Positions 49,419 through 58,209 of a stretch of 64,000 nt of DNA are shown here, one piece after another. Source of the stretch: Arthrobacter_E sp044748305 (GTDB lineage Bacteria > Actinomycetota > Actinomycetes > Actinomycetales > Micrococcaceae); assembly GCF_044748305.1 (NCBI RefSeq), contig NZ_JBIVFT010000004.1:248001-312000 (forward strand). The letters run 5' to 3'. Below the pieces are notes generated by a model. The model was given only the letters and a program-made list of their open reading frames with translations, was not told the DNA's origin and ran no database searches. Position 1 is the first letter of the stretch; every line of letters starts with the position of its first letter. The position numbers and the translations under genes are program-made.

Positions 49419-49892
49419 ATGAGCACCATTCAGGCTCCTCGCAGCGGCAACAGCCGCATCGCACCGCAGTATCGCCGCACCTCCGGTTCCCGTGGCAACT
49501 TCGAGATGGTCGCATGGCTCTTCATGCGCCTGTCCGGCGTCGTCCTCGTGGTCCTGATCTTCGGCCACCTCTTCGTCAACCTCATGGTCGGCCAGGGCAT
49601 CCACGCCATCGACTTCGGCTTCGTCGCCGGCAAGTGGGCCGATCCGTTCTGGCAGTTCTGGGATCTGGCCATGCTGTGGCTGGCATTCCTGCACGGCACC
49701 AACGGTGTCCGCACCATCATCAATGACTACGCCGAGAAGAACGCCACCCGCCGGGTGCTGAAGACCCTTCTCTACGTGGCCGCCGCCGTCGTCGTCGTAC
49801 TGGGCACCCTGGTGATCTTCACCTTCGATCCGTGCCCCGTCCTGAACGGCCAGCTCATGGACGGCGCCCCGTCCTTCTGCCCGGCCCCGTAG
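49419..49892 (+). CDS. sdhD: succinate dehydrogenase membrane anchor subunit
   Basis: 157 residues starting three bases after sdhC ends. Three hydrophobic helices are visible, with FEMVAWLFMRLSGVVLVVLI and IFGHLFVNLMVG carrying a conserved His, and FLHGTNGVRTIINDYAEK near the interface with SdhAB. It completes the membrane part of complex II. Confidence 0.92.
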   Translation: MSTIQAPRSGNSRIAPQYRRTSGSRGNFEMVAWLFMRLSGVVLVVLIFGHLFVNLMVGQGIHAIDFGFVAGKWADPFWQFWDLAMLWLAFLHGTNGVRTIINDYAEKNATRRVLKTLLYVAAAVVVVLGTLVIFTFDPCPVLNGQLMDGAPSFCPAP

Positions 49893-49970
49893 CGTGCCAG
49901 CCGCAGTCCAGGCCATCAGTGACCGGGCTGCGCGGAAGAATTTGACTCGAAAGAGAGAAGGCATCTGAGA

Positions 49971-51758
49971 ATGCAGGTCCACAAGTACGATGTCGTGATC
50001 ATCGGCGCCGGTGGCGCCGGTATGCGCGCCGCCATCGAATCCGGCCAGCGTGCCCGCACCGCGGTTCTGACCAAGCTTTACCCCACCCGCTCCCACACCG
50101 GCGCCGCTCAGGGTGGCATGTGCGCCGCTCTCGCCAACGTCGAAGAGGACAACTGGGAGTGGCACACCTTCGACACCGTGAAGGGTGGCGACTACCTGGT
50201 CGATCAGGACGCCGCCGAGGTCATGGCCAAGGAGGCCATCGACGCGGTGCTGGACCTGGAGAAGATGGGTCTGCCGTTCAACCGCACGCCGGAAGGCCGG
50301 ATCGATCAGCGTCGCTTCGGCGGCCACACCCGTGACCACGGCAAGGCGCCGGTCCGCCGCGCATGTTATGCGGCCGACCGCACCGGACACATGATCCTGC
50401 AGACGCTCTACCAGAACTGCGTGAAGCACAATGTGGAGTTCTACAACGAGTACTACGTGCTCGATCTCCTCATCGTCGAAGAGGATGCGGTCCGCGAGGA
50501 CGGCACCAGCTACAAGCAGAAGCGCGTCGCCGGCGTCGTCTCCTATGAGCTGGCCACCGGCGAGCTGCACGTGTTCCAGGCCAAGAGCGTCGTGTTCGCC
50601 TCCGGCGGCGCCGGCAAGGTCTTCAAGACCACCTCCAACGCGCACACCCTGACCGGTGACGGCATGGGCATCGCCTTCCGCCGTGGCATCCCGCTGGAGG
50701 ACATGGAGTTCTTCCAGTTCCACCCGACCGGCCTCGCCGGTCTCGGCATCCTTCTCACCGAAGGTGCCCGCGGTGAGGGCGCGATCTTGCGTAACTCCGA
50801 GGGTGAGCGCTTCATGGAGCGCTACGCACCGACCATCAAGGACTTGGCGCCTCGTGACATCGTGGCGCGCGCCATGGCGAACGAGGTCCGCGAAGGTCGC
50901 GGCTGCGGCCCGAACAAGGACTACGTGCTCCTGGACCTGACCCACCTGGAGCCGGCGCACATCGAGGCCAAGCTCCCGGACATCACCGAGTTCGCCCGGA
51001 CCTACCTGGGTGTCGAGCCGTTCACGGAGCCCGTGCCGGTGTTCCCGACCGCGCACTACGCGATGGGCGGCATCCCGACGAACATCCAGACCGAAGTCCT
51101 CCAGGACAACGACACCGTGATCCCCGGCCTGTTCGCCGCGGGTGAGGTCGCCTGTGTATCGGTCCACGGTTCCAACCGTCTGGGCACCAACTCGCTGCTG
51201 GACATCAACGTCTTCGGCAAGCGCGCCGGCGTCGCCGCGGCCGAGTACTCCAAGACGGCCGACTACGTCGAGCTGCCGGAGGACCCGGAGAACCGCGTCC
51301 GCGGCATGCTGGGCGGTCTGCTGGAGAGCAATGGCACCGAGCGCGTGGCCCAGATCCGCAAGGAACTGCAGGACACCATGGACGCCAATATGCAGGTGTT
51401 CCGCACCAAGGAGTCCCTGGACCGGGTCCTCTCCGACATCGCCTCCTTCGAGGAGCGGTACAAGAACGTCACCGTCCAGGACAAGGGCAAGCGCTTCAAC
51501 CTCGATCTCCTCGAGGCCGTCGAGCTCGGCTTCCTGCTGGAGCTGGCCAAGGTCATGACCGTCGGCGCCCTGCACCGTGAGGAATCCCGTGGCGGCCACT
51601 ACCGCGAGGACTTCCCCGACCGCGATGACGAGAAGTTCATGAAGCACTCCATGGCTTACCAGGACTCCTCCGCGTCCACCGAACACGTCGCCGGCATCCG
51701 TCTGGACACCAAGCCGGTGATCTTCACCCGTTACGAACCGATGGAGCGTAAGTACTGA
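49971..51758 (+). CDS. sdhA: succinate dehydrogenase flavoprotein subunit
   Basis: 595 residues. The FAD fold DVVIIGAGGAGMRAAIESGQ, the covalent FAD site RSHTGAAQGGMCAALAN, the substrate segment FFQFHPTGLAGLGIL, and the catalytic-site arginine region LAPRDIVARAMANEV are all present, as is NRLGTNSLLDINVFGKRAG. It oxidises succinate to fumarate. ATG at 49971 with GAGAGAAGG upstream. Its TGA overlaps the sdhB ATG as TGATG. Confidence 0.97.
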   Translation: MQVHKYDVVIIGAGGAGMRAAIESGQRARTAVLTKLYPTRSHTGAAQGGMCAALANVEEDNWEWHTFDTVKGGDYLVDQDAAEVMAKEAIDAVLDLEKMGLPFNRTPEGRIDQRRFGGHTRDHGKAPVRRACYAADRTGHMILQTLYQNCVKHNVEFYNEYYVLDLLIVEEDAVREDGTSYKQKRVAGVVSYELATGELHVFQAKSVVFASGGAGKVFKTTSNAHTLTGDGMGIAFRRGIPLEDMEFFQFHPTGLAGLGILLTEGARGEGAILRNSEGERFMERYAPTIKDLAPRDIVARAMANEVREGRGCGPNKDYVLLDLTHLEPAHIEAKLPDITEFARTYLGVEPFTEPVPVFPTAHYAMGGIPTNIQTEVLQDNDTVIPGLFAAGEVACVSVHGSNRLGTNSLLDINVFGKRAGVAAAEYSKTADYVELPEDPENRVRGMLGGLLESNGTERVAQIRKELQDTMDANMQVFRTKESLDRVLSDIASFEERYKNVTVQDKGKRFNLDLLEAVELGFLLELAKVMTVGALHREESRGGHYREDFPDRDDEKFMKHSMAYQDSSASTEHVAGIRLDTKPVIFTRYEPMERKY

Positions 51759-52540
51759 TGACTGCCGCAACCGCTGAACCCGCGTCCAAGGTGGAGCTGC
51801 CGGCCAGTGCCGGAGGCGGCGGGGAGATCCCGTCCTTCGACATCACGCTGCGCGTCCGCCGGTACAACCCGGAGGTCTCCGACGAGGCCCACTGGGACGA
51901 CTTCCAGCTGACCATGTACGGCACGGACCGCGTGCTGGACGCCCTGCACAAGGTCAAGTGGGAGCACGACGGTTCGCTGTCGTTCCGCCGCTCCTGTGCC
52001 CACGGCATCTGCGGCTCCGATGCCATGCGCATCAACGGCCGTAACCGTCTGGCCTGCAAGACGCTGCTGAAGGACCTCGACACGTCCAAGCCCATCACGG
52101 TGGAGCCCATCAAGGGCCTGCCGGTGGAGAAGGACCTGATCGTGGACATGGAGCCGTTCTTCCAGTCCTACCGCGAAATCATGCCGTTCCTGATCCCTGG
52201 TGGACACGAGCCGACCAAGGAACGCCTGCAGTCCGTCGAGGACCGCGCCCGCTTCGATGACACCACCAAGTGCATCCTGTGCGCGGCCTGCACCTCCAGC
52301 TGCCCGGTGTTCTGGACCGACGGCCAGTACTTCGGTCCGGCCGCGATCGTGAACGCCCACCGCTTCATCTTCGATTCCCGTGATGACGCCGGCGACATGC
52401 GCCTGGAGATCCTCAACGACAAGGAAGGCGTGTGGCGCTGCCGCACCACCTTCAACTGTTCCGAGGCCTGCCCCCGCGGCATCCAGATCACGCAGGCCAT
52501 CGCCGAGGTCAAGCAGGCGATTCTGACCCGCAGCATCTGA
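51758..52540 (+). CDS. sdhB: succinate dehydrogenase iron-sulfur subunit
   Basis: 260 residues carrying three iron-sulfur clusters. The [2Fe-2S] loop is SCAHGICGSDAMRINGRNRL and a following Cys. The [4Fe-4S] and [3Fe-4S] ligands are in CILCAACTSSCPVF and CRTTFNCSEACPRGI. It relays electrons from SdhA to the membrane subunits. It is the last operon gene, followed by a terminator at 52580. Confidence 0.97.
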   Translation: MTAATAEPASKVELPASAGGGGEIPSFDITLRVRRYNPEVSDEAHWDDFQLTMYGTDRVLDALHKVKWEHDGSLSFRRSCAHGICGSDAMRINGRNRLACKTLLKDLDTSKPITVEPIKGLPVEKDLIVDMEPFFQSYREIMPFLIPGGHEPTKERLQSVEDRARFDDTTKCILCAACTSSCPVFWTDGQYFGPAAIVNAHRFIFDSRDDAGDMRLEILNDKEGVWRCRTTFNCSEACPRGIQITQAIAEVKQAILTRSI

Positions 52541-52579
52541 TCCGCGCCTCAGCCGAGGCCTGCGAAACGCTGCTTCACG

Positions 52580-52613
52580 ACGGCGCCGCTCACCATCCGG
52601 TGAGCGGCGCCGT
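52580..52613 (+). terminator. terminator of the sdh operon
   Basis: A 15-base perfect stem (52580-52594 with 52599-52613) around ATCC, 39 bases after sdhB, followed by TCGCGTTTCC. The core CGGCGCCGCTCACC is the same as in the ndh terminator at 25411. Confidence 0.8.
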
Positions 52614-52661
52614 TCGCGTTTCCGGGCGACGTCGTGCGCTCCCCTGTGTGCGTTGCCCGCA

Positions 52662-52726
52662 CTCGCGAGTAGGCAGTTGTTCATAGTCCCCAGCTCCCGG
52701 ACTATGAACAACTGCCTACTCGCGAG
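52662..52726. repeat. 28-bp perfect inverted repeat (hairpin family member 2)
   Basis: Arms 52662-52689 and 52699-52726 are exact reverse complements over 28 bases with a 9-base loop. Each arm contains CTCGCGAG next to AGGCAGTTGTTCATAGTCC or its complement. It stands in the 274-base region between sdhB and the hydrolase gene, separate from the sdh terminator. No coding frame crosses it. Origin or role is unknown. Confidence 0.85.
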
Positions 52727-52814
52727 CAATATCGTCCGACGGCGCTTCACATCGGGCACTCCTGCAGGCGGACCGGTACGCTTCTGAAGGCTACGACAGA
52801 TGAAAGGCGGCCCG

Positions 52815-53579
52815 ATGCCCACCTCCCAGAAGGTCAGTTTCGCAGGAAGCACAGGAGCCCTCCTGGCGGGCATCCTCGACATTCCGGACGGACCCGTGCG
52901 AGGCTGGGGGCTCTTCTCCCATGGTCTGACCCTCGGCAAGGACAGCCCTGCGGCCTCCCGGATCTGCAAAGCCCTCGCTGAGCAGGGAGTCGGAATGCTG
53001 CGCTTCGACAATCTGGGGCTGGGCGACTCCGCCGGAGACTGGTCCGATGGCTCCTTCAGCGTGAAGGTGGCGGACACCATCAAGGCGGCCGAGTTCCTAC
53101 GGTCTCAGGACAAGCCCGCCAGCCTTCTGATAGGCCACTCCTTCGGCGGGGCAGCCGTGCTCGCCACGGCACGGGAGCTTCCGGAGGTGGCGGCGATCGC
53201 GACCGTGGCGGCACCGTTCCAGCCGCGGCACGTCGAGCACATGTTCGACGCCGAAGTGGACACGATCCTCAGCACCGGCAGCGCGGAAGTCGACCTCGGC
53301 GGGCGACGCCGGGAGGTCCGCCGGCATTTCGTGGAGGACGTCGAGCAGGCCGATCTGCGCGATTGCATCCGCACCCTGCACCGGCCCTTGATGGTGCTCC
53401 ACTCCCCCACCGACAACACCGTCGGCATCGACAACGCGAGCGAGATCTTCCAGACCGCACGGCATCCGCGCAGCTTCGTCTCCCTGGAAGGCGCTGAACA
53501 TCTTCTGACCGGCAAGGGCCAGGCCGCCAGGGTGGCGCGCATCATCGGCGCGTGGGCGGAGCAGTACCTGAAAGGCTGA
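52815..53579 (+). CDS. alpha/beta hydrolase
   Basis: 254 residues from the ATG at 52815 (AAAGGCGG in front); an ATG at 52800 is possible. The nucleophile elbow LLIGHSFGGAAVL, the preceding FSHGLTLGKDSPAASRI oxyanion region, the late Asp in VLHSPTDNTVGIDNAS and His in GAEHLLTGKG define the fold. It may be an esterase or peptidase of the BAAT/DUF type. No substrate can be read. It stands alone after the sdh region. Confidence 0.82.
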   Translation: MPTSQKVSFAGSTGALLAGILDIPDGPVRGWGLFSHGLTLGKDSPAASRICKALAEQGVGMLRFDNLGLGDSAGDWSDGSFSVKVADTIKAAEFLRSQDKPASLLIGHSFGGAAVLATARELPEVAAIATVAAPFQPRHVEHMFDAEVDTILSTGSAEVDLGGRRREVRRHFVEDVEQADLRDCIRTLHRPLMVLHSPTDNTVGIDNASEIFQTARHPRSFVSLEGAEHLLTGKGQAARVARIIGAWAEQYLKG

Positions 53580-53595
53580 CGCCTCAGCGTCCGGT

Positions 53596-54669
53596 TCAGT
53601 CCTCGATCAGCCGGATCGGCTCCACAGGACGGCGGTCCGCAGCCCGCACCGTCGTCCAGGAGGTGCCGAGCAGCAGCACCTGGCTGAGCAGGTTGAACCA
53701 GACGAGCACACCCACCACGATGCCCAAGGAGGCCATCACGGGGTTTCTGACGGCCATGCCGAGCAATTCGCTGCTGAGGGCCTGCAGGACGGTCAGGATG
53801 AGCGCGCTCAGCAGCGTGCCTTCCAGGAAGGGTCTGCGCGGGAACCGCAGCCGGGCCCCGATCCGGAGCAGCAAGGCGGCAGCGCACCAGTTCAGGACGA
53901 AGCCGGCCACAGTCGGCAGGAAGGGAATGTTCAGAACGCCTTCCAACGGCAGCTGCCCGAAGATCTGGTGCAGGATGGAACTGGAGAGCAGCATGAGCGC
54001 CACACTGAGCAACAGGGCGAGGCCCAGCATCACGAGGGTCGCCAGGTCCTTCAGGCGGGCCATCACAGGGTTCTCCCGAAGTCGTTCCGTGTCCGCGACC
54101 TGACGCATGCCGTCCCGCATGCCCCCGATCCAGCCCAGCGAGCCGAAAAGGGCGATGACCAGGGCCACCGCCACGGTCCAGTTCAGACCGCTCGGGTTCA
54201 GGAGAGAGTCCGGGTTCACGAGCCCGGGGCCTCCGTCGCTCTTGAGGATTCCCGGCAGCATCCGGTCAACGGCGTCCAGCACGGATTTCCGGAACCCGGG
54301 ATGGCCATTGAGCACGATGCCGCCGATGCCGAGCCCTGAGACCACCAGAGCACCGATGGAGAAGAACATCCGGAAGGCCATACCGGCGGCCGCCAACGGG
54401 CCGTTGCTCCGCGAGTAGTTGTTCAACACCCTCACGGGCAGCCAGGTGTTCACCGAGGCGAGGAGCCAGGCCACCAAGGCCTTGGTCCGGACCGGAAACC
54501 CTTCATTGTCCCGGGCGGCACGAGCCAGTGCGTTTCGGGTGCGCCGCTCTTCGTGGCGCAGCTGGGTTAAGTCCAGCGGGGAGATCTCAGGAGGGTCCGT
54601 GGCAGGCACATCCTGCCGCACCGCCTCATCGTGCTGGGTCGGGGACTCACGTCCCTGCCGGCGTACCAC
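53596..54669 (-). CDS. YihY/BrkB-family membrane protein
   Basis: 357 residues. A cytoplasmic N-terminus of about 80 residues is followed by six hydrophobic helices with the family pattern: NNYSRSNGPLAAAGMAFRMF, GSLGWIGGMRDGMRQV, and FLEGTLLSALILTVLQALSS. The family was once thought to be RNase BN but is now regarded as a transporter or membrane-organising protein of unclear function. The GTG at 54669 overlaps the end of the RNA-ligase-like gene by 23 bases, so they are probably co-expressed. Confidence 0.85.
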   Translation of the reverse strand: MVRRQGRESPTQHDEAVRQDVPATDPPEISPLDLTQLRHEERRTRNALARAARDNEGFPVRTKALVAWLLASVNTWLPVRVLNNYSRSNGPLAAAGMAFRMFFSIGALVVSGLGIGGIVLNGHPGFRKSVLDAVDRMLPGILKSDGGPGLVNPDSLLNPSGLNWTVAVALVIALFGSLGWIGGMRDGMRQVADTERLRENPVMARLKDLATLVMLGLALLLSVALMLLSSSILHQIFGQLPLEGVLNIPFLPTVAGFVLNWCAAALLLRIGARLRFPRRPFLEGTLLSALILTVLQALSSELLGMAVRNPVMASLGIVVGVLVWFNLLSQVLLLGTSWTTVRAADRRPVEPIRLIED

Positions 54670-55231
54670 CCAGGAGGACCTCCTCGCGCAGTTCCCAGAA
54701 TCCGTTGGCCACGTGCTCGTACACCCCGATCCTATCCACGGGGATGGAGACCTTGTAAGAGGCCAATGCCTGCTCAGCGTCGCTCAGGCTGCTCTCGCCC
54801 ACATCGTGGGCGACCGTGACATGAGGGTGATATGGGAAATCCAGTTCCCGGGCCAGCGGGCCGGACTGCAGTGCCTCATGAAGGCGCACGCAGGACTCGA
54901 ACCCCTGCTCCACATTGAGGTAGACCACTGGCGAGACCGGGCGGAAGGTACTGGTGCCTTGCAGCGTCACCGTGAATGGCGAGCTGTCCTCAGCCACCGC
55001 TCGCACATGGCGGAGTGCACTGCTCCAGTCCTCCGCCGGCGTCGTCGTCACCAAAGTGATGTGGGCCGGGACGTGGGCCGCCATCGGGTCTCCGAAGGAG
55101 GCCCGCCAGACCTGCAGTTCGTTGGCGACTTCCTCAGGGAAACCGATGATGACGCCTACGCAGGGCGGCTCCGGCGCCCGGGATTCACCCCCGGCACCTG
55201 CACGCTCCTCGGCCTCCGGCCCCAGGCACAT
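54647..55231 (-). CDS. 2'-5' RNA ligase/phosphodiesterase-like protein (2H superfamily)
   Basis: 194 residues from the ATG at 55231. Two H-x-T motifs, HITLVTTT and HVTVAHD, define the 2H phosphoesterase fold, with PSSPFTVTLQ-type strands between them. Bacterial members hydrolyse cyclic phosphates or act on RNA ends; the natural substrate is unknown. The start lies five bases after the trpS stop. A longer in-frame reading runs into trpS and is rejected. Confidence 0.78.
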   Translation of the reverse strand: MCLGPEAEERAGAGGESRAPEPPCVGVIIGFPEEVANELQVWRASFGDPMAAHVPAHITLVTTTPAEDWSSALRHVRAVAEDSSPFTVTLQGTSTFRPVSPVVYLNVEQGFESCVRLHEALQSGPLARELDFPYHPHVTVAHDVGESSLSDAEQALASYKVSIPVDRIGVYEHVANGFWELREEVLLGGTPAGT

Positions 55232-55235
55232 CGAT

Positions 55236-56297
55236 TCAGGCCTGTCCTGCCGGGGCGAGGAACCCCACCTTCGAGTACACGTCCGCCAGCACCGGGGCGG
55301 CCACCTCACGGGCCTTCTCCGCACCACGGGCCAGCAGACGATCGAGTTCGGCAGGGTCTTCCAGCAGTTCAAGCGTGCGGCTGCGGATGGGCTCAAGCCG
55401 TGCGACGACGGCATCGGCCACGGCGACCTTCAGGTGTCCGTACATCTTGCCCTGGAACTCATCCACCAGGGTCTCCACCGGGGTGTCTGAAACCGTGGAG
55501 AGGATCTCCAGCAGATTGCTCACGCCCGGCTTCTCCTGCCGGTCGAAGGAGATCTCGGTGCCCGCGTCGGTGACGGCGGACTTGATCCGCTTGGCGATGA
55601 GCTTGGGATCATCGAGGATGTTGATCAGACCGTTGGGACTGGACGCCGACTTGGACATCTTGGAGCTGGGATTCTGCAGATCGTAAATCCGGGCCCCGTC
55701 CTTGCGGATGAGGGCTTTCGGCAAGCGGAAGGTCTCACCGAAGCGGTGGTTGAAACGCTGTGCCAGATCCCTGGCCAGCTCCACGTGCTGCTTCTGGTCA
55801 TCTCCCACGGGCACGGCGTCGGGGTTGTAGAGCAGGATGTCGGCCGCCATCAGCATCGGGTAGGTGAAGAGACCCACACCTGCGGATTCCATACCGCCCT
55901 TGGCCGACTTGTCCTTGAACTGGGTCATGCGGGACGCCTCGCCGAAACCGGTCAGGCAGATCATGATCCAGGTCAGTTGGGCGTGTTCCGGCACATGGGA
56001 CTGAACGAACAGTGTGGACCGCTCCACATCGATGCCACCCGCGATGTACTGTGCCGCGGTGCGCCGGGTGCGCTCGGCCAGATCTGCAGGATCGTGCGGC
56101 ACTGTGATGGCGTGCATGTCCGGGATGAAGTAGAAGGAGTCGTACTCGTCCTGGGCTTTGACCCAGTTGACCAGTGCGCCCAGATAGTTGCCCAGATGGA
56201 GGGAATCCGCTGAGGGCTGCATGCCCGAAAGCACCCGCGCGCGACGGCCGTCCTGGAGCTTGAGGAGGTCTTCTTCAGTAATGGTGTTGTGGGTCAT
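55236..56297 (-). CDS. trpS: tryptophanyl-tRNA synthetase
   Basis: 353 residues that charge tRNA-Trp. The HIGH-like motif is HLGNYLGA and the KMSKS loop is KMSKSASSPNGLI. The substrate segments PVGDDQKQHVELARDLAQRF and LMAADILLYNPDAVPVG are typical. The ATG at 56297 follows AAGGACACC, excluding the frame that begins at 56336. First gene of a run with the RNA-ligase-like and YihY genes. Confidence 0.96.
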   Translation of the reverse strand: MTHNTITEEDLLKLQDGRRARVLSGMQPSADSLHLGNYLGALVNWVKAQDEYDSFYFIPDMHAITVPHDPADLAERTRRTAAQYIAGGIDVERSTLFVQSHVPEHAQLTWIMICLTGFGEASRMTQFKDKSAKGGMESAGVGLFTYPMLMAADILLYNPDAVPVGDDQKQHVELARDLAQRFNHRFGETFRLPKALIRKDGARIYDLQNPSSKMSKSASSPNGLINILDDPKLIAKRIKSAVTDAGTEISFDRQEKPGVSNLLEILSTVSDTPVETLVDEFQGKMYGHLKVAVADAVVARLEPIRSRTLELLEDPAELDRLLARGAEKAREVAAPVLADVYSKVGFLAPAGQA

Positions 56298-56342
56298 GGT
56301 GTCCTTGGGAATGCCGTGGGCGCCGCCGCACGGCACGGGCCG

Positions 56343-57161
56343 TCAGAGGCTGTAGTCGACCACCAGGGGGGCGTGGTCGGAGAAACGGGTGTCATAGCTT
56401 GCTGCACGGTCCACCACGGCCTGGCGCGCCCGGGCGGCGAACGCCGGAGTGGCCATGTGGTAGTCGATGCGCCAGCCTGTGTCGTTGTCGAAGGCCTGGC
56501 CACGCTGCGACCACCAGGTGTAGGGGCCATCGACCGGTCCCGCGAGCTCACGGGCGACGTCCTTGTACCCGATCTCCTCGCCGAAGAAGCGGTCGAAGTA
56601 GGCGCGCTCCTCCGGAAGGAAGCCTGCCCGCTTGGTGTTTCCACGCCAGTTCTTGATGTCCAGCTCGGTGTGACCCACGTTGAGGTCACCCGTGATGACG
56701 ACGTGATCGCTCGCAGAGGCCATGGCCGGGAGCTTGGTGATCATCTCATCGAGGAAGCGGTACTTGTCCACCTGCTTGGGGGTGTCGACCTCGCCAGAGT
56801 GGACGTAGGCACTGACCACCGTGAGCTTCTCACCGTTGGGGAGGGCGAAATCGGCCTCGACCCAGCGACCGGTAGTGGCGAAGTAAGGGTCTCCGATGCC
56901 GACTCGCGTCTCCAGAGGCTTCTCGCGGGACACGAGTGCGACACCCGCACGGCCCTTGGCCTCGGCTTCAGCGTGCAGGATGTGCCAGCCTTCACCGATC
57001 AGATCGAAGACGATGTCATCGGGTGCCCGGACCTCCTGAAGCGTGAGGATGTCCACACCGCGAGAGGACAGCCAATCGGCCATGCCTTTGCGGTAGGCGG
57101 CACGGATGCCGTTGACGTTGACGGTCGCGATGCGCAGGAAATCCTTGTCAGCCACGTTCAC
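56343..57161 (-). CDS. xth: exodeoxyribonuclease III / AP endonuclease
   Basis: 272 residues. The exonuclease-endonuclease-phosphatase motifs are all visible: ATVNVNGIRAAYRKGM, LTLQEVRA, VVITGDLNVGHTELDI, WRIDYHMATP and SDHAPLVVDY. It acts in base excision repair on abasic sites. TAGAGT lies seven bases before the GTG at 57161, so I take that leaderless start; a GTG at 57155 with AAGGGTGAAC is an alternative. Confidence 0.93.
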   Translation of the reverse strand: MNVADKDFLRIATVNVNGIRAAYRKGMADWLSSRGVDILTLQEVRAPDDIVFDLIGEGWHILHAEAEAKGRAGVALVSREKPLETRVGIGDPYFATTGRWVEADFALPNGEKLTVVSAYVHSGEVDTPKQVDKYRFLDEMITKLPAMASASDHVVITGDLNVGHTELDIKNWRGNTKRAGFLPEERAYFDRFFGEEIGYKDVARELAGPVDGPYTWWSQRGQAFDNDTGWRIDYHMATPAFAARARQAVVDRAASYDTRFSDHAPLVVDYSL

Positions 57162-57168
57162 CCTTGTC

Positions 57169-57174
57169 ACTCTA
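57169..57174 (-). promoter_or_regulatory. putative -10 box of the exonuclease III gene
   Basis: TAGAGT ends seven bases before the chosen GTG and overlaps the stop of the upstream membrane-protein gene. The same box precedes the M20 amidohydrolase gene. Confidence 0.5.
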
Positions 57175-57732
57175 GTCGATCACAGTGCCGCTGACCGGCT
57201 CGTCGGTTCCGCCGCCGGAACGGATCATGTCACGAGCGTTGCTGGAGGTGATGGTGATGGTCTCCAGTGCGCGCGCCACCATGCCCGCATCCCCCTCATC
57301 GCCCTTGGCCAGCTGCTCTTCGATCACGCGGGCCTGGACCTGGACGATCTTGAAGGAGTGGTCCAGCTTCATGTCACGCATCCGCGTGGACTCGCCATCC
57401 TGCGACACCAGGCGCGTGCTCTCGCTCGACGACGACGGCGCCCGGCCGGCTGCCGCGTTGAAGGCATTGCTCGCTTCACCGAGCTTGGCGGCCGCCTTCC
57501 GAGTGGCACGCTGGATGCTGAACACCACGAAAGCGGCAAGCAGGAGCCATCCCAGGGAGATGACGGCCACGAACCAGCCGACCACGGTGTTCTGGTTCGC
57601 GGCGAAGATCACCGCGACCAGGAATGCCAGGACCAGGACGGACATGCCCAGCCCGCCGATCCTGAACGTGCTGGCCTTTGCGGCGCTGAACCGGCCGCCG
57701 GGCTGAGTGTTGTCGGGTCCCAGAGATTGCAT
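57172..57732 (-). CDS. membrane protein of unknown function (186 residues)
   Basis: Starts MQSLGPDNTQPGGRFSAAKA. Two membrane helices (about 30-52 and 55-75) are followed by a cytoplasmic helical domain with an acidic and Ser-rich stretch and a KIVQVQARVIEEQL helix. It has no catalytic residues of known kind. The ATG at 57732 has GGGGAG upstream at long spacing. It ends just before the exonuclease gene; no functional link is evident. Confidence 0.72.
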   Translation of the reverse strand: MQSLGPDNTQPGGRFSAAKASTFRIGGLGMSVLVLAFLVAVIFAANQNTVVGWFVAVISLGWLLLAAFVVFSIQRATRKAAAKLGEASNAFNAAAGRAPSSSSESTRLVSQDGESTRMRDMKLDHSFKIVQVQARVIEEQLAKGDEGDAGMVARALETITITSSNARDMIRSGGGTDEPVSGTVID

Positions 57733-57848
57733 GTTCCCATTCTCCCCCACCCGTGAGGCGAGGCCCGCCATGTTCCCGCCCGGCGAACGGAGCCGGGCGC
57801 CGAGTCCGCTATCCAAGGGTCAGACCCACCGCGCAACCCTGCCGAGTC

Positions 57849-57905
57849 CGCTGTTCGGGGCGTGAATCAGCTACCCCGGGTAGCTGATTCACGCCCCGAA
57901 CAGCG
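57849..57905. repeat. 57-bp perfect palindrome at the edge of an assembly gap (hairpin family member 3)
   Basis: Arms 57849-57876 and 57878-57905 are exact reverse complements over 28 bases with a single central base. Ten N follow directly. A flanking pair GCCGAGTCCGC (57841-57851) and GCGGACTCGGC (about 58056-58066) suggests an even larger inverted structure across the gap. The structure probably broke the assembly. Confidence 0.8.
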
Positions 57906-58052
57906 NNNNNNNNNNCGAGTTCGTGGGGTTTGGGGGGGGGGTGGGTTGTTTTAATAAAAAACCAAAACAAAAACCCCCCCCCCCCCCCCCCCGCGGGGGG
58001 CGGGGGGGGGGGGCCCCCCCCCCCCCCCCCGGCCCCCCCCCCCCCCCCCCCC
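57906..58052. other. assembly gap and homopolymer artefact
   Basis: Ten N (57906-57915) are followed by CGAGTTCGTGGGG and then long runs of G, A and C with almost no other content up to about 58052. This is not natural sequence for this genome and reads like sequencing error in a hairpin. The Pro- and Gly-only frames here are not genes. The region between the membrane-protein start (57732) and the SHOCT gene (58210) otherwise contains only the palindrome and the hairpin at 58144. Confidence 0.9.
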
Positions 58053-58143
58053 AACCGCGGACTCGGCGACGTCAGGGCGGGCGCTCGTGTCGGACGTGCG
58101 ACTTGGACCACGGGGACTGACCCGGGTGAGGCCCGGTTCTGCC

Positions 58144-58175
58144 GGCCCGAAGCAGATCGAAGACTGCTCCGGGCC
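58144..58175 (-). terminator. terminator-like hairpin after the SHOCT gene
   Basis: GGCCCGAAGCAG (58144-58155) and CTGCTCCGGGCC (58164-58175) pair over 12 bases with one mismatch. The hairpin lies 35 bases after the SHOCT stop on the minus strand. A tandem GGGCCGTTGAT pair is next to it. Confidence 0.55.
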
Positions 58176-58209
58176 GTTGATGGGCCGTTGATGGACCGCC
58201 TGGGGCGCG

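Noticed and set aside
49155..51770. An 871-residue minus-strand frame opposite sdhCDA
   Set aside because: It is antisense to three well-recognised succinate dehydrogenase genes. It is only a consequence of strong third-position GC.
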